DNA of 64,000 nt from Lonicera japonica (Eukaryota; Streptophyta; Magnoliopsida; Dipsacales; Caprifoliaceae): NCBI GenBank assembly GCA_021464415.1, contig CM038469.1, positions 24,819,901 to 24,883,900 on the forward strand, written 5' to 3'. This document shows positions 1 through 11,857 of the stretch, one piece after another. Each line of letters starts with the position of its first letter. Within the stretch, counting starts at the first letter, position 1. The translations under genes and the position numbers were made by a program. The notes beneath the pieces are model-generated. The model saw only the letters and a list, made by a program, of their open reading frames with translations. It was not told the DNA's origin and ran no database searches.

Positions 1-1966
1 TTTAAAAATTTAGAGGGTGGGCAAAATCAAAACCAATTATCTTGAAAATGGCGAGTTTAAAGAAAGAGTAACAATATCGATCTAAAGATTTTGCACAATA
101 AGCAATATTGAATATTCAAAAATACAAATTAATAAAAAGTTTACCAATTCGATTATAGATCATTATACTACAAAAATAAAGGGCGAATGAAGATATCTTA
201 ATTAAAAGTACAAAAACATTACAGAGAGAGATGGAATTTTTCTTACCAACTTATAGCACACGTGTACTACAGGGAATGAAACCCAATTGGTGAGAATCTA
301 AATATCTAATTCATTTATACATGCAATAGCAACATAATTAATGTTATATTTAAAAGAGAGTAATGAAGGGAGGTAAGCATTATTTTGGGAGTTACAAAAT
401 TAATATATTAAAGGAGAAAATAAAGAGGTGGGCAATAAATTGATGGGTAAGAGTCAAGTATAACATATTGGATAAAATAAATTAAAATTAGTTGAAATGT
501 TATAGAAATAGAGGAATTTGATAAGACGTGTTAAAAATAAAAAAAAAATCTTATTTTAAGAAAAATTAAAAAAATATTTAGGGACATAATATTTTCTCAA
601 AAAATACTAATCAAAATGTAACTAATAATAATAATTTGAAATTATTGACAATTTGAATTAGGGACAACCAAATCATTTCAAATTAATTTTTTTCTTTTTT
701 TGATACCCAAAGAGCCACTTTAATAGTAAACCCACTTGGGATTAATAAAAAAAATTCAAATGGCAACTTGTATTAAAATGACAGTTGTTGGCTAAGAAAA
801 AGATACAAAAAATGAAATGGATTGGAAAAGAAAATAATGGGGAAGAATTAAGGATCAATTAATCAACTTTTCAAAAAAGAAATCACAAAAAATTAAATTA
901 AGGTATCGAATTGCAATAATGAGGAGGAATTAAAGAGCAATTAATGTCAAATCTAATTTTCAAAAAAAATAAATAAAAAATAAGGAAAATAATAAATATT
1001 AGCACTTGTCGTTATTCAGTTAAAAGATAGCATTTTACTTATATATTATTAGATATTTTTTAAAATAGTTATGTTATTTATAGGTATGAAATTAATATTT
1101 GGTATATAATTTTAAATAGTAAATATTGACTAAACTAAATATCTTATTTATAGGTATGAAATTAGATAGAGAGTGATATTATAATTTTGTCATTTTTGTA
1201 TAGTTGATCGTGGGAATAAAAAATAAGAGGTTGTTGTTATTGTTATTGTTGTTGTTGTTATTATTGTTATACCTTAATTTAATCAATATTTATCAATAAT
1301 TAGTAAATTTTTTTTTAAAAAAAGGAAAACAAAATTAAGTTAAAGTAACTAACGAATGCAATAATTATGAGAAATTAAGCAGCAATTAAATAATCATTGT
1401 AGGTATATTATTTTAAATAGTAAATATTTTTTAAAATAGATATGTTATCTATAGGTATGAAATTGGATAGAGAGTGATATTATAATTTTGTCATTTTTGT
1501 ATAGATGATCGTGGGGATAAAAAATAAGAAGTTATTATTATTATTATTTTTATTATTATTACCTTAATTTACTCAATAATTCGTCAATAATTAGTGTTTT
1601 TTTTTTTAAAAAGGGAAAATGGAATTAAGTTAAGCTAAATAATGGATGCAATAATGATGAGCAATTAAGCAGCAATTAATTAGTCAACAATCAATATTTA
1701 GTCATTATAATATTTTAAAAAAACAGAAATCAATAATTAGTCATTATAATATTTTTCAAAAAAAGGAAATCAATACTTAGTCATTATAATATTTGAAAAA
1801 AGTAAAAAAATTAAATGAAGTAATGAATATGTACACATGTCAAGCTCTCGTTAAAAGAGAGCATTTTACTTCTATAGATAGATAGATTAGTTGATTTAGG
1901 TTTATTTTCAAGTTAAATTAACTTTTACATCATCAATAATATTAATTAGATGTATTTTATGATTAA
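1..1966. other. AT-rich stretch without genes
   Basis: No coding region or named element is recognised here. The sequence is very A/T rich, with GTT/ATT microsatellite runs near 1230-1270 and 1530-1560, and three short repeats of an AATTAGTCATTATAATATTT-like unit near 1680-1795. It may be the 5' flank or 5' terminal part of the hAT element whose coding remnant begins at 1967, but I found no 5' terminal inverted repeat matching the right end at about 12647. Confidence 0.5.
1140..1690. repeat. Tandem duplication, about 300-bp unit, two copies
   Basis: Roughly 1140-1410 and 1435-1690 are diverged copies of the same sequence. Each carries, in order, TATAGGTATGAAATT, a GATAGAGAGTGATATTATAA block, a trinucleotide T-rich microsatellite, a run of T followed by A, and AAGCAGCAATTAA. 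The microsatellite differs most between copies (GTT-rich versus ATT-rich). Confidence 0.65.
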
Positions 1967-2326
1967 TTGAATAATATGAGTTCATTTTTTATTCTATCGA
2001 AAACAATGTTATTGGACAAATTCTTGATAAAGAGGAAGAGGGTTAATGAACAAACTTGTTTTGAACCCGAAATTCAATCATGTCAAAATGCGGGGCCTAG
2101 CAGCGTACAAGCTAGAACTTCCCAACTAGAAGTCCGATTCTTGTTAAAGGTGGCGTCTAATGAAGATATCAATTTAAACGAACTACAATATGATCATGCT
2201 TTGAGGATAAACATATATGATTTCCACCATTCGCAAATAAAGAATGTTCGAAGAGCATACATTCAAAAGGGACCTTGTCAACCCAAAAACCACACATTCC
2301 CTCAAACTGTTAGAGTGATATACTAA
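1967..2326 (+). pseudogene. hAT transposase N-terminal fragment (TTF-type zinc-finger/ZMYM1-like)
   Basis: The 119-residue reading frame resembles the N-terminus of plant hAT-superfamily transposases annotated as TTF-type zinc finger or ZMYM1-like proteins. It has a basic start (KRKRVNE), a low-complexity region, a DINLNELQYDHALR segment and then the diagnostic VRRAYIQKGPCQPKNHTFPQ block. In the family this block leads directly into the TTF zinc finger and a DUF4371/RNase H-like catalytic domain. Here the frame stops at 2326 and neither domain follows. The matching C-terminal part lies at 11868-12496 on the same strand, so the two look like the ends of one gutted gene. ATG codons occur at 1967 and 1976; the true start is uncertain. 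Family assignment is by recognised motif, not by search. Confidence 0.75.
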
Positions 2327-2378
2327 AAGTCCTAATTTTCTTGTTGGTTTGGATATGTTATAAACTCGATTTTGCTAT

Positions 2379-4037
2379 TGTGGGAACCCGCGCTTTCAAC
2401 GCCGAGTCCTCATGGGCGGCGATTCCTCCGTTTTTTCGGTTTATTTATAAAACAGTTAACTTTATTATAGAGAAAAGGGTGATGGTTTGTAAAGGAGATC
2501 AGAGTCACTAGTTTGTTTTACTAAACAAATAAAAGTGTGTGTTAAAGAGGAACATTTATGGATTAAATGACCTTTTAAACACAATCAGTGTGAAACCAAT
2601 TGATTTGAAGGTTCGGGGATTAAGTTTCGAATTGGCAAAGTGTTAGGCACTCAATTGTTCCTTTCGGTCTCCAAGTAGGATATGCGTGTAATTATAATCA
2701 AAGATTTGTATGCTTATTGATATTATGACATATCAATCCATAGTTTTAGGAAACGGGATTTTAGGGTGGTGATTGAAAGCATGTGTTTCGAAATTCGCCC
2801 GTATAATTTTAGAAATCAGTGCGTGTGGTTTGAAAAATGATTTCAATAGTGCTAGATATCAAAACGGTTGTTTTGATAGTGATAGATAGCCAAACAGGTG
2901 TTTTGATAAAAATTGAGGGCTTTTCGTAAGCTAATTCGGTTTAGAATCGGATATCTAATAATCATCGAGATTTATTCGTCAATGGTGTACCATAGTTTAA
3001 TAATTTAAATCGACATTTAATGGATCTAGTATTTTTATATTGGATATTTGCATAAGCACCGTGATTTATAGTCTAAACCGGGTATAAACGGTTAGTGATT
3101 CCTTTGTAAAATGAGACTACTAAAACTGGGATTTTTGTGAAATTTACGATAAAAACATGTTTAAAAATGGTTACAGCTTGTTTCACGCCTTTGGTTTTGA
3201 AAACATGCTTCAAATAAGAAATATGGACTTGTTTTGGGATTAATTGCAATTTAAACAAACGACTGATCAATTAAAATTGATAAAATAAAGATAGATAAAT
3301 AAATAAAGCCGGACTACGATAAAAAATACTCCAGACCTTTGAAAATAAAGGAATAATATTTTAGAGTATTATTCTCGAAGTTCCAGAGCTGTCTGATGCC
3401 TTAAATGGGATTAGTGCAGGTGTATTTATAGCCGAAAAGAGTTAGGACTGGAGGGTTTGTCTTGTGGACAAACAGGGAAAAAGGGTTTATCCACATGACA
3501 CACACACAACAAACATTTTTGGCTTGTGTGTCCACATGACAAACACTATTCACCCGAAACAGTTTTTACTGTATCGGTTAAATGGAGCATTAGATTAATC
3601 TATTTTTTTAATATGTTGTTCCCCATAATAAGACCTATCCACTGACAAATTTGAGCTAGTTTGGACTTCGAAAAGGCCTCCGTTTGATTACCCGAAATGA
3701 ACTCCTGGTTTTCTGAATTATCGGAGATTCTACCGTTGGATTAAGCTAATTTTTGAGTATGTAACTCTTTCTGGTATTATATAATAACCCTTAATGTTTG
3801 AGGATGATCGGATTAGGAAGTCTCCTTTTCCAAGTTTTCACAAGATCGACAATATTCGGTTTCTGATAGCTTCTGATTATTCTCGTAACCTCTTGTCCTG
3901 GTGTCCTTTTTACTTTCTTCTTTGACTTGTATCACATGTGCATAGTATATGTTTGTATATGAATGCTCATGCATGCATGTGTGCTTGTTTTATAGAGGAT
4001 CGGGTTTTTATGAGGGTTACAAATTGAGGTGTTCACA
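2379..4037 (-). mobile_element. Solo LTR, minus orientation, near-perfect 5-bp TSD
   Basis: The segment begins TGTGGGAACCC and ends GGTGTTCACA, so read on the minus strand it starts TGTGAACACC. The flanking pentamers are GCTAT (2374-2378) and GTTAT (4038-4042), identical except for one C/T difference, as expected for an old target duplication. The internal GGCAAAGTGTTAGGCACTC region matches a conserved region of the LTRs at 4535-5961 and 19617-21327, so all three are relatives. No internal domain or second LTR is present. It interrupts the hAT remnant. Confidence 0.7.
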
Positions 4038-4534
4038 GTTATTTTAATGAGAATTTTTATGGACAATGGTTGCATTATATTATTTATTTAAATATCGTCC
4101 ATATATGTCTTTTATTCCATATAGTAGATGATTTGGTGTGCAAAGTTTATCTTACACACAGAAGATCATATCATCAGTTCTTGTGCAATATAAGTTTATT
4201 GGTTTATGGTATTAGATGGAATTGGACACCCATCGCTAAGATTGTAGCACCAGTTTTAGTAGTTTCTTTTGACTAAAGAAAATAGTATATTTTTAGCTCA
4301 TTGAGCTAGTACACTTTGTGTGTATTGAACAGGACCAGTTTGGGTTAATTGTTTTTATATTGACTATATAAAATAATTTAAAATCCATTGGTTATTATGA
4401 TTACTTATGCTCTTAATCTTGAAGTAATTAATAGTATGTAGATGACATATATATGTAATGTTTGTTGTTTCGACTGATTAAGAGTGAGATTCATTTATGC
4501 ATCAATAATCTTCATGAAATGGATGACGACACCA
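4038..4534. other. Unassigned gap between two LTR remnants
   Basis: No gene is supported. A 68-codon open frame at 4070-4276 has no recognisable domain. The stretch could be hAT internal sequence left between two LTR insertions. Confidence 0.4.
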
Positions 4535-5961
4535 TGACAATCCGCAATTATGGCCCCCCTGCTCAACCTTTAGTTTGGGGGTCTTAAACGTTGGAAAATA
4601 TTTCATCATTTCATTCGCTTCTATATGGTAATAATTCATATCGTGTGTACCTTTATCTTATTCTAGATGTAGGAGGATTCGTTCAGAGTTGCCAGTATGT
4701 TTTACGATAAAACGGACAGAAGAGTTGTGTAAGGGGAAAGGCTACAGATAGGCCATTTCCTTACACTCTTTTATATGAAACTAGGATTATATAGGTTCGG
4801 GAACTATATTACAGATTGGGAAGGTGTTAAGCACTTGTTCCGCCCTTTCGGTCTCTAATGGTATTATATGTTTATTCTATGTTAGAAAATCTAGAAGCTT
4901 TTATTGACATTTTACTACTTTTTAAAAATATCTCATAAAAACCAGATTTTGTGGAAAACGGGAAAAAGGGTAAAAACCTTGTATTCGATGATCCGATATT
5001 TGGTTTTGTCAAAGTCTGGTTACTAGTGATAAAAGTTTATCTATTTTAAAATTTAGAGATTCATTCGATATTGTTTTCTCAGATAACAATATCAATTATC
5101 TCATTTGGTTAATTTAGAAAAGATCAGATCTTATCAAAATTGATTTGATATGGAATTGAACTCTTGATGAGAGTGTATCAGATACATTACAGTCTATATG
5201 AAAGAGATAATATATCCAAGTATAATTCTTATGTAAGAACCTATTAGTCTGGGTTTTGAAAGCTTAGTTCTACCTAAACAATAATGGCCTTACTTCTTCA
5301 AATTCTAGAAATGATTTTATCAGGATTTTTGAAAAGATGTTTTATTTAAAAATGTTAGAATATTAGTAACTTGACAATAAGTTTATCCAACTAGAAAGTG
5401 GACTAAACAAGAGATATAAAAAGTCTACACTGCAGATAAATAGAAATACATATGCAGTTTATAATATAAATTTATAGAAGAAAACCTCCGATGGATACTA
5501 GCTTTCCTTCTTCAGATATATGTTCAGCAGTTCGACTCTAGAAGGTGGCACTTTGGGTGCCAAGATTGGATCCGAGACTCTTGCAAAAGTAAATATTAGT
5601 AAAAATGCTTCCAAGGAAAGGTTGAAGATTGCATATATGAGAGAGAATAAGGATTTTTGGTGTAAAACCCATGTCCTTGAACAAATAGGGGTATAGGCCT
5701 ATTTATAGTGCTGGGACATACCTATTTGTCGCGCGATAAATAGCCGAAGTGATGGGTTCTAACACTGTAATGTGTCAAAAAGTGGTTGTTCTATGTATAA
5801 TGCGTTTGTCGTGCGAAAAACGCATCTAAGAGGCCTGTTTGTTGTGGCACAAACTTTCCTAGAGCATGCTCTATTTTGTGGGTGAGTTCTGGACTCGATG
5901 TAAACTCTATAGGAGTTTTCTTTTAGGGTTCTTGCGGGGGTCATAAATTGGGGTGTCTACA
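4535..5961 (-). mobile_element. LTR of the TGTAGACACC family, minus orientation
   Basis: The right end GGGGTGTCTACA is the reverse complement of the start of the 19617-21327 LTR, and the following GGGGTCAT...GGGTTCTTGC block also matches that LTR. At the left end, TGACAATCCGCAATTATGG corresponds to the far end of the same LTR. A shared GGGAAGGTGTTAAGCAC motif lies near 4818. The flanking pentamers CACCA and GACCC do not match cleanly, so the ends or the duplication have decayed. Two degenerate relics of a GTCGCGCGA palindrome survive near 5728 and 5808. Confidence 0.65.
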
Positions 5962-6339
5962 GACCCTCTCAACTCAGGCTTCTTGCTTGCAAGGAATTTA
6001 GGCGACTGGAAGAGACTTCAATTCGTGGCTCCTGCAAGAACTCTAAGAAATACATAAAGACTCTATTTTAACAACCGATAAAATAATGGGTCCCTAAAAG
6101 CGTACTCCACTTAGGGCTCTCTCATGAGTTTTAGCCATCATAAGAGAAAGTCAAATGAAGATTACGAATTCTGGTTTAATCACTCCCATGAGACCAAACT
6201 GAAAGTTCAATCCACCCGATAGCCAGTTGCTATAATCATATAATCATCTTGTAATCCCTGGTTTTGGTAACCTTAACTCGGATGCTACTTTGATTTCTCT
6301 GTGGAGATTGCTATGTGTGCCTCCTATGAGAACTTTGTG
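5962..6339. other. Unassigned sequence upstream of the minisatellite
   Basis: I see no gene, terminal repeat or motif here. It may be the internal part of the element whose LTR ends at 5961. Confidence 0.3.
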
Positions 6340-7130
6340 TTTTACCTGTAGAAAGGGCCTAGTGATTTACCTCTTGCAAGGGCTTTTTTCTTGTGGAAAG
6401 GGCTTACGTGATTGCCTGTAGAAAGGATTTAGTATTTTGCCTCTTGCGATGGTTTTTTGCTTGTAAAAAGGGCTTACGTGATTTGCCTATAGAAAGGACA
6501 TACGTGCTTTGCCTCTTGCAAGAGCTTTTTGCCTGTAGAAAGGGCTTACTTGATTTGCCTATAGAAAGGACATACATGATTTGCCTCTTGCAAGGGCTTT
6601 TTCCCTGTAGAAAAGGCTTAAGTGATTTGCCTGTAGAAAGGACTTAGTGTTTTGCCTCTTGTGAGGGCTTTTTGCCTTTATAAAGGGCTTACCTGATTTG
6701 CCTGTAGAAATGACTTAGTGTTTTGCTTTTTACGAGGGATTTTTTCCTATAGAAAGGGCTTACGTGATTTGCCTGTAGAAAGGACTTAGTGTTTTGCCTC
6801 TTGTGTGCGCTTTTTACCTATAGAAAGGGCTTACGTGATTTGCTTGTAGAACGGACTTAGTGTTTTACCTTTGGTGATGACTTTTTGCGTGTAGAAAGGG
6901 CTTACGTAATTTGCCTGTAGAAAAGAGTTAGTGTTATGCCTCTGGCGAGGGCTTTTTGCCTGTAAAAAGGGCTTATGTGATTTGCATGTAGAAAGGACTT
7001 AGTGTTTTGCCTCTTGTGAGGGCTTTTTACTTGTAGAAAGGGCTTACGTGATTTGCCTGTAAAAAAGGACTTAGTGTTTTGCCTCTTTTGAGGGCTTTTT
7101 GCCTTTAAAAATGGCTTAAGTGATTTGGAG
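6340..7130. repeat. 71-bp minisatellite, about 11 units
   Basis: A head-to-tail array with a period close to 71 bases: the phrase TTAGTGTTTTGCCTC recurs near 6643, 6714, 6785, 6856, 6927, 6998 and 7068. Each unit consists of two related halves, one with GCCTGTAGAAAGGACTTAGTG and the other with GCCTGTAGAAAGGGCTTACG. Units near the left edge are more diverged. An 84-codon frame at 6393-6647 merely reads through the repeat and is not a supported gene. Confidence 0.85.
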
Positions 7131-8653
7131 ATTCCTAAATGATGTCCGTCTCAAGCTATGATGCCGAAATCTGCTAATCGATTATGTTATTTGAAAATAG
7201 CAAGTTGTTCAAATGATGAGGAGCCGTAGAGAGAGGGAGATAGAGTTTGAGAGTTTCATTTGTAGTTAAAGTTTTTCTTATCCATGCTTGTAGAAAGTTC
7301 TATATTCTTGGGAATTTTGAAAACTAGTGTTTGTAAGTAATTTTATTCCAAAAAAGGAGTTTTCACGATGGATTTCCTTGATTTCTTGTACTTCGTGTAT
7401 AGTAGTGGTTCAACCATTTGCTTGTTTCTAAGTCATTTCTTTTTTATTAAACCAAGAGGGAAATATGTTCATAGAAGTCTCTAATCTCGTAAAAGTTATC
7501 GGATATTCTGAGGAAATCGTGAGCCCACATCATTTTTGTTTTTCGATATCCTTATTTCTCCCTATTCGGGGAATCTTTTCTATTTTTGACCAGGAGCTTA
7601 TTTTCCCGTTTCGCGTGGTCAGGAACCTTACTTATGCAAGACGAAGCCCTGAGCCGATTTGGCCTAGCTGTCACTCTTGGTGTGTCTCTCCCTGCCATTA
7701 TATACATTTCTATTTCTCTCGCTTGCTTTGGGCGCTCATGCGGGATTTTCTCTTTTCTACTCTTTCAATTTTTTTATTCCCGTCTTATCTTAATATTTTT
7801 TCATTCTCATTGTTGGGTTTTGTGATCATTTGGGGATCAGAGATTCCTTTGTAGGTTGTTTGCTCTAGCGATTGAAGAAACGACTTAGAATTATGCATTC
7901 GATATTATCGTGTGAGTTTGTGTTTTTGCACAAAGATCAAGAAAAACCACCTTGAAGTTCCCCTACTGGAAAAAGCCAGAATCGTTGTTGGTAGGATTGT
8001 CATGTGATCGATAGTTCAATGGTAGAGGTTTTGTCCCACGACTGTGTTCTTTTCTTCTCATTCTTTCTCTATCTTCTTTTTTCTCAAGTTTTTCTATTTC
8101 TCCACCAAATTCACATGGATCTTACAGGGTGACAAGCCGAATCTTAGAGGGTGACCAAGAAGAAGTCATATGCATGGATGCTCTTGGTGTTCTTCAATGC
8201 AGTCCTGATGCCAATGACGAGGATGATATGGTGGATCTTGGTCGCAGTGTGTTCTACCAGGATGTGGTACGAGTCAACAAATTCCGAACATCCCGTGACT
8301 TCTCATGGAGTAAGCCTCTCATAAGGTTCAACGTTGTTCATGGGTATGTTTTCTAAAAGCCCAACATTAGTGAATTACAATATATTACGCATGTATGTGC
8401 TAAAACTATGTATGCTTATATTGGTGTTTGTTTTATTTTAAAATCTTATGCATGTTATGCTACTTATATGTTGATGAGTCATGCGCTAAGACACCAGTTG
8501 AAAATGTTTTTAAGAAAAACCTTGAATAAAACTGATAAAGCATGCCAATGAAAGAGACTTGAGCTAACTTAACCCTCGTGATCGAAAATTCATAAGAATT
8601 GCTTCCTTGTTCCATCATTCCTTAGAATATAAATAATTGTAACCTTTTATCAC
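7131..8653. other. Unassigned region with two unconvincing ORFs
   Basis: Open frames of 129 codons (7465-7854) and 75 codons (8129-8356) occur. The first is rich in F, L and S and looks like chance translation of T-rich DNA. The second has an acidic segment (DANDEDDMVDLG) and more ordinary composition, but I recognise no family. A tRNA box-A-like TAGTTCAATGG occurs near 8012 without a convincing box B. Confidence 0.35.
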
Positions 8654-9070
8654 TATTGTTGGAGGTAAATCCACAATTGCGCTCCTCTCCGTGGTGAATC
8701 CGGAGGGTATATCCGGTGTGCAGGTTATCTAATGCCATGGCGCTCTAATGGTCGTTGGGTACAAGGAAATAAAGTTGCGCCTTCGCTAACAGCTATAGCT
8801 TTTGGCGCAATGGTAAGTGCTTGATCCTCACAATTGGTATCAGAGGAGGTCACGGGTTCGACACCTGGGGTGCGCCGTTGTGGGGGGGGGGATTGTTGGA
8901 GGTAAATCCACAATTGCGCTCCTCTCCGTGGTGAATCCGGAGGGTATATCCAGTGTGCAGGTTATCTAATGCCATGGCGCTCTAATGGTCGTTGGGTACA
9001 AGGAAATAAAGTTGCGCCTTCGCTAACAGCTATAGCTTTTGGCGCAATGGTAAGCGCTTGATCCTCACAA
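8654..9070 (+). repeat. Tandem tRNA-derived SINE-like unit (1.75 copies)
   Basis: Copy 1 (8654-8891, 238 bases) and partial copy 2 (8892-9070) are almost identical. Copy 1 contains TGGCGCAATGG, which fits the RNA polymerase III box A, followed about 60 bases later by GGTTCGACACC, which fits box B. This is the usual layout of tRNA-derived plant SINEs. Copy 1 ends in a run of G (8881-8891). Copy 2 stops after CCTCACAA and so lacks box B. ATTGTTGGAGG starts both copies. The pol III head lies in the middle of the unit rather than at its start, which is unusual. Confidence 0.6.
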
Positions 9071-9690
9071 CTATAACTCATACATTTATACAAAAAATAC
9101 CCTCGGGTTTCTATTATCTATAAAACTCATGTATTTGTATAAAAATATACCCTCGATTTTTATGAATTACGTAATTATAGATTTCATATTTACATAAAAA
9201 TACCCTTAAGTTTTGTAAACTACATAATTATAGCCTCTCACATATTTACATAAAAATACCCTCAGCTTTCTATTATCTATATAACTCACATATTTATACA
9301 AAAAATATCCTCAGGTTTTGTAAATTACATAACCATACCATCTTATTAATATTACTCACATATAAAAAAGCCTTAAAGTTTATCTCATCACTCATAAAAA
9401 TACCCTTTTATTCTCGTAACTTACCCTTAGATAATTTACATACAAAATACCCTCAAGTTTTATCTTATCACTCATAAAAATACCCCGGGTTTATTCACAA
9501 TGAAAAAATAACCTCTTATATATGTACCTCTTACATTTAAACAAAAAAAACCCTCGGGTTCATTGATCACATAAAAAATACTATTTTATCTACACACCTC
9601 ACATGAAAATACCCTCAGGTTACCCTCACATAATTACATAAAGATACCCTTAGGTTTTGTAAATTACATAATTATACCCTCTTATCATTA
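9071..9690. repeat. Diverged A/T minisatellite, about 55-65-bp unit
   Basis: Repeated phrases ACTCACATATTTA, ATAAAAATACCCTCAGG, TTTTGTAAATTACATAAT and ATACCCTC follow one another roughly ten times with variable spacing. The repeat abuts the truncated SINE-like copy. No coding potential is seen. Confidence 0.7.
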
Positions 9691-10301
9691 TAACTCTAAC
9701 TGTTTTTTATATGGCATATTCTAATATGGAGTAATAAAATACATGGATAATCTTAAAGACAAATAAATCATGCTGGTGTAAAACAGGTTTATAATGACAT
9801 GATAAAAATTATCCTCAGGCCCTTGCAAAAATGGAAGGAATTAAGTGTGTAACGTAAAAAGTGTTTTTTTTTTTTGGCAGAAATGAACTTGTCTATTAGA
9901 GAAATGCATTTGTAGCATGGTTCATCGCACGACAAAAATGGGTACAGGTGCACAATTTCTCCGATAAATACACCTCTCTTCCTTCTTTCATTCCCACATT
10001 TACTCATTCATCTTCCCCTCTGTGGAAACAAATGTCCCCTTATCGCACAAATGTTGACTTTTCTTATATTAAAACTCGAGATGCCTTGGTATCCTCGGAG
10101 CTCAAGTTTGTCACTCCCCATATTTTTTTATCTGTGGAGTGTATGTGGCGTGGACGGCTGATTCAGCAATTCAACTATGCACGGTTTGGCTTATCACAGC
10201 CCTTCTAGGTTGACATCATTCGTTCAACCTGGTGATCGGTGAAGGAAGATTTGGCCGTCATCTGAGGAAAATGTTGTCTTAGCCTACCAGATTATACTTA
10301 G
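9691..10301. other. Unassigned sequence
   Basis: An 86-codon frame (9948-10208) and an overlapping frame on the other strand lack any recognised motif. A single degenerate TCGCACGACA, like the palindrome of the 19617 LTR, occurs near 9925. Nothing else can be supported. Confidence 0.3.
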
Positions 10302-11350
10302 TGTAACACCCCGTACTTTCATTCCACCGTATTCACCTTCATTTATCCATTCATTTCACCTCGGGTGGTGAAATCTTGATTCATGGAACCTTGTAGCATT
10401 CTAACACTTTGTACTAGTTATGTTAGTCTCCTTACACTCATATGAGTGATTATTTGGTGATTCGGGTGGTCCGAATCGATTCCGATTTGTAAATCATTAG
10501 TTTCGGTCTTACTCGATTCCTTGTTTTTAGCTAACTTTGGAGCATCGTAACTTCCTCGTCTTTTATCCAATTTGGTTTCTGTTTATGCCTATGTCTAGAT
10601 TTTATATCATTCTACAATTCACACTCCTCGTTAGCCAAAACATCATGCAAAGTAGGCCGGTTAGTGAATTCTGTTCGTTCAGCAGTGCTTTGGCAGAGCA
10701 TTGTCTTCGGAGAATTTTTGGGAAATATCTAGCCAGAATTTAGGAAAACTTCCTTTAGGAAGTTGTAGATCTTTGAATTAGCTTTCTGTAGACATAACGA
10801 TCACCTCAATCGGAGTTCCAAACAAGAAGTTATGGCCGAATTACGAAAAGTGCTCTAAATCCAAAATGCCTATGCAGGCAGTGGACTCCATGATCGATCA
10901 TGGGGGAGACCATGATTGATCATGGTACATCAGAAAGTCGGTTTTCACCATTTATACGCCATTTTAAGCCTCCTCCTTCCCCATTTTCGAGCCACAACTT
11001 TAAAGAGAGTTAGAGATAGGTAAGAGCTCGTGGGAGAGAATTCCTTAAGAGGATTCTACTCATCTTTCATCACCCATCAAAGATTTAAGTTCTAAATCAC
11101 ACAAACCCACTTTCGAGTTACTATTCATTATCTTCTTCCTCTTTCTTCCTCTATTGGAGCTCAAGCTAAGGCTAGGATTTCATGAGACGGCCTCTACGCT
11201 TCATTTAATCGCGGAATCGACTTTTCTAAGGTGGGAACACTATTACTAAAACTCTTCTTCAAACCCTTGATTGTGGCATTAGTGCTTTCAAAAGAAATTG
11301 GGAATTTCTTCACAAATCCTAGGTTGTTTGCATTATAATGGGTTGGGCTT
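10302..11350 (+). mobile_element. Truncated LTR related to the 40060 family
   Basis: It starts TGTAACACCCCG. Over several hundred bases it aligns by eye with the LTRs at 40060 and 45916: TGAGTGATTATTTGGTGATTCGG, a CATTCTACAATT block, CAGAGCATTGTCTTCGG, GAAGTTGTAGATCTTTGAA, and CCTCAATCGGAGTTCC followed by AGTTATGGCC. Where the 40060 LTR carries ACCGGTCC palindromes, this one carries two CCATGATCGATCATGG-type palindromes (10888-10903 and 10910-10925). I could not find a TACA end or a target duplication; the right limit is approximate. Confidence 0.65.
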
Positions 11351-11857
11351 GATTAATCTTCGATTAGTGTTAGATATTGATAGAATATCACTTATATTAC
11401 ATGATTGAAGCATTAAACACATGTTTTCACTTATACACCACAAGATTCACAAAGAGCCCATCTTTTACACACATGTTTAACCTAAGAATATAGGGTTTTG
11501 GGACTAGTGTATGTAGAAGGGTTGATTATAAGTTAATAATGGTAAATGTGCATAAACATACCTACGATTGCAATTATAGAGCGATATTCCTGGGATTTAC
11601 TCTAAGAAACTATTAGGGCGGAATAATGCACTACAACCTTTGAACCTAGCGTGTTGTATGGAACGTAGTAGGTATTAATAATGATGATACAACTTCGGTA
11701 TACCCTAAAATGATATTAAATTGGTTTGGTCGCTAGAGAACCATTATAAAACTTTAACGGCCATGATTTTACATATATAAATTGCCACTAGATATAGCTT
11801 ATCATTAATGAACCAATTAGTGATATTGTCTCTTTATTTTGTATTAAGAATGATGTA
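11351..11857. other. Unassigned sequence between LTR remnant and hAT C-terminus
   Basis: No gene is recognised. It may be the distal part of the truncated LTR or intron sequence of the hAT gene; the text just before 11858 (ATGATGTAG) would serve as a splice acceptor for the hAT exon that follows. Confidence 0.3.

Noticed and set aside
1..1966. Left terminal repeat of the hAT element
   Set aside because: I searched by eye for TAGTGGCGGATC-like sequence and did not find it, so no left boundary is called.
6393..6647. 84-codon repetitive protein
   Set aside because: It is a translation of the 71-bp minisatellite; other repeat units do not keep the frame.
7465..7854. 129-codon open frame, hydrophobic
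   Set aside because: Dominated by F, L, S and I from T-rich DNA, with no recognised motif and a second frame overlapping it; most likely chance.
8012..8040. tRNA-like TAGTTCAATGGTAGAGG
   Set aside because: It fits box A but no box B or acceptor stem follows at the right distance.
8129..8356. 75-codon frame with an acidic stretch
   Set aside because: Composition is protein-like, but there is no family, splice context or promoter to support a gene; mentioned only within the gap entry.
8812..8880. Functional tRNA gene
   Set aside because: Box A and box B matches exist, but a cloverleaf with acceptor stem was not evident, and the sequence is part of a tandem repeat; SINE-like origin is preferred.
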